Source: Helicobacter typhlonius (lineage in GTDB: Bacteria > Campylobacterota > Campylobacteria > Campylobacterales > Helicobacteraceae). From it: 64,000 nucleotides of DNA. The stretch's first letter is position 1. Every line of letters begins with the position of its first letter. Under the pieces are notes generated by a model. That model was not told the DNA's origin. It made no database searches and saw only the letters and a program-made list of their open reading frames with translations. The translations under genes were made by a program, and so were the position numbers. The stretch is from assembly GCF_001460635.1 (NCBI RefSeq), contig NZ_LN907858.1:1178001-1242000 (forward strand). The letters run 5' to 3'. This document shows positions 62,760 through 64,000 of the stretch, in pieces.

Positions 62760-63164
62760 TTAATGTCTAGCAAAAGAAATTTGAAGCCTACATCTCATCT
62801 CTTGCCTCAAAAACTCTTTTGGCAATAAACATCGCTTAAGCATTTTTGGAAATCCTGTGTAAGGAATGCGCTGCATAAAACTCTCAATAATCTTTTCTTC
62901 TGGAATCCCCATATTTAAAGCCGCATTAATATGCACTGCAAGCTGTGCTTCGCAGCCTCCTGCTGTGAGCAAACTAGAGAATGTAATGAGTTCGCACTCT
63001 TGCAAATTGAGCTCACCTCGCGTATAAATATCGCCAAAGGCAAATTCAATGATAATTTTTCCTAAATCTAGCGCGATTGCACTAAGTGAATCTATAACTT
63101 TCTGCCCCACTTCTCCATCAATCTTTTGAAGCTGCTCTAAGCCCTTTTCAAATTGTGTTTGCAT
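62760..63164 (-). CDS. CMD-family protein with frameshifted C-terminus
   Basis: 134 residues. A single CMD domain: GKIIIEFAFGDIYTRGELNL, ITFSSLLTAGGCEAQLAVHI, GIPEEKIIESFMQRIPYTGF. After FPKML the protein changes character (KRCLLPKEFLRQEM...). In the next frame the same bases read AMFIAKRVFEARDEM and stop, which is the normal end of this family, so one base has been lost near 62836-62842. The protein may still fold, as only the last helix is affected. AAGGAG precedes the ATG. It is behind promoter copy G, after a Tat-leader relic. Confidence 0.75.
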   Translation of the reverse strand: MQTQFEKGLEQLQKIDGEVGQKVIDSLSAIALDLGKIIIEFAFGDIYTRGELNLQECELITFSSLLTAGGCEAQLAVHINAALNMGIPEEKIIESFMQRIPYTGFPKMLKRCLLPKEFLRQEMRCRLQISFARH

Positions 63165-63218
63165 TTGTTCTCCTTGATTAGATTCCTGCGCTAAAGCTAC
63201 GCCAAGTTGGAATCTTGC

Positions 63219-63315
63219 TTCACATTTTACCCCAAAAGCGGTGTATAAGCCCCAAGTGTCGCCACTCCTGCGAGTTGTGCTGAAGTCTTTAAAAAATCTC
63301 TACGATTTGTCTGTT
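63219..63315 (-). pseudogene. Tat signal-peptide relic without start codon
   Basis: Minus strand reads NRRDFLKTSAQLAGVATLGA then YTPLLG and a stop; upstream in the same frame is a stop, not an ATG. It sits between promoter copy G and the CMD gene. It is the leader of an exported protein whose body is gone, or the former leader of the CMD protein separated by frameshift. Confidence 0.6.
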
Positions 63316-63334
63316 TCTACTTATAGATTCTGTA

Positions 63335-63365
63335 ATTATAAAGCCTGATAGTTGGTATTTGTCAA
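63335..63365 (-). promoter_or_regulatory. MerR-type promoter/operator, copy G (Tat relic-CMD)
   Basis: TTGACA, 19-bp spacer starting AATACCAACTATC, TATAAT on the minus strand; 171 nt before the CMD ATG, with the Tat relic between. The palindrome is closer to copy A than to B-F. Confidence 0.82.
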
Positions 63366-63497
63366 GGGCGTTTTGGATTTTTCTATGTAAAGATTTTAGC
63401 ACCACGAAATATGTAAGATTCTGAATCTAGCCTTTGAGAACATACCTTGGAAGCTAAAAATATTGTTAAGAAATCTTATTGATTTTAGAATCTTGCC

Positions 63498-64000
63498 CTA
63501 CTTATTGAGTTGTTGTAGATTTTTAGCATAGCAAATAATCTCCGGACGATATTCAAAGTGCATCGTATCATAATGCCACCACCGCCCACCCCATATGAAT
63601 CCCTCTTCCTCAAACGCACGGACAATCTCTAGGGGGATTTGATTCTCATACTGATATTCATTGCGTTCTTTTTTATCCCATAGCCAATATTTAGAAAATT
63701 GCGTATTTATATCAAGTGCAATGCCAAAGCTGTGAGGGCTTAAGTTAGGAGAATCCGCAATCGTGCGCCAATAAAACGCATCTTGGTCGCTCAAAAATTG
63801 ATAATATGCCTGTTGAATGTTGCTTAACCTTTGTATGACTCGCTCAAAAGCCTTATCTACACCATTTGCACTTGTTACCACTATGAAACTTTCATTGAAA
63901 TATTCTTTAAACCAAGGCACTTGCACCAAATGTTCTTTTACTTCTTCCTCGTTCTCGCCATAAATGGCTTTGTAGAATCCTAAATGTCGTATGCGTGATG
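63498..64000 (-). CDS. M15-family peptidase (D-Ala-D-Ala carboxypeptidase-like), 5' part outside window
   Basis: The frame is open to the window edge (167 codons visible), so the start lies beyond base 64000. Zinc-ligand motifs of M15/VanY-type peptidases are clear: SPHSFGIALDIN (His...Asp) and WWHYDTMHFEYRPEI (His), with the preceding GFIWGGRW. Such enzymes trim peptidoglycan peptides in the periplasm. It is not linked to a MerR box within the window. Confidence 0.85.
   Translation of the reverse strand, partial: SRIRHLGFYKAIYGENEEEVKEHLVQVPWFKEYFNESFIVVTSANGVDKAFERVIQRLSNIQQAYYQFLSDQDAFYWRTIADSPNLSPHSFGIALDINTQFSKYWLWDKKERNEYQYENQIPLEIVRAFEEEGFIWGGRWWHYDTMHFEYRPEIICYAKNLQQLNK

Noticed and set aside
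40627-63365. The seven repeated promoter boxes considered as CRISPR or transposon ends
   Set aside because: They are kilobases apart, each sits at the same distance before a gene and has -35/-10 hexamers; no spacers or transposase genes are present.

Overview
The window looks like chromosome from an enterohepatic-type Helicobacter (Campylobacterota). Evidence: rpoB and rpoC are one reading frame (5334-14015), a hallmark of Helicobacter and Wolinella; DNA is AT-rich with Helicobacter-like proteins (MdaB, FlgE/FlgD/FliK, aminotransferase-murC-mutS2 order as in H. pylori HP0624-HP0621); and short C/G tracts occur as in phase-variable Helicobacter loci. The species cannot be fixed by reading alone.

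Layout. 1-378 is the tail of a TDT-family transporter. 379-1490 holds wreckage of a toxin-antitoxin pair. 1491-19196 is the core information-processing block on the minus strand, read from high to low coordinates: tRNA Thr-Tyr-Gly-Thr, tuf, rpmG, tRNA-Trp, secE, nusG, rplK, rplA, rplJ, rplL, rpoBC, rpsL, rpsG, fusA, two small lipoproteins. 19357-20285 has two small membrane proteins (one frameshifted), then a four-gene tRNA operon (Gly-Leu-Cys-Ser). 21036-26204 is aminotransferase-murC-unknown-mutS2. 26612-31936 is the flagellar hook operon fliK-flgD-flgE (minus), with a sigma-54-type promoter and a frameshift in fliK. 32076-38177 carries a PAP2 phosphatase, a 3'-truncated nadK at a rearrangement junction, a probable sigma-54-driven periplasmic protein, a thiosulfate-uptake pair (tsuA/tsuB type) and a BspA-like repeat protein; an outer-membrane beta-barrel follows.

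39182-63365 is the accessory region and the most interesting part. Seven minus-strand promoters share one architecture: TTGACA, a 19-bp spacer carrying a palindrome close to AACACTAAGTGTT, then TATAAT. This is the overlong spacer typical of MerR-family promoters, and one copy lies directly upstream of a merR-like gene. The genes behind them are mdaB, merR-flavodoxin, three Tat-exported aldo/keto reductases, carboxymuconolactone-decarboxylase (CMD) family proteins, two exported alpha/beta hydrolases with Cys in the nucleophile elbow, an exported cupin and a cyclophilin-like secreted protein. I read this as one regulon for redox/electrophile chemistry, largely placed in the periplasm. Three restriction-modification systems are interleaved with it: a type II M+R pair, an EVE-like/PD-(D/E)XK nuclease plus Dam-type methylase, and a BcgI-like fused nuclease-methylase with its specificity subunit. 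Several relics and frameshifts (SDR, CMD, Tat leaders, lipoprotein) show active decay and shuffling. The window ends inside an M15 peptidase gene.
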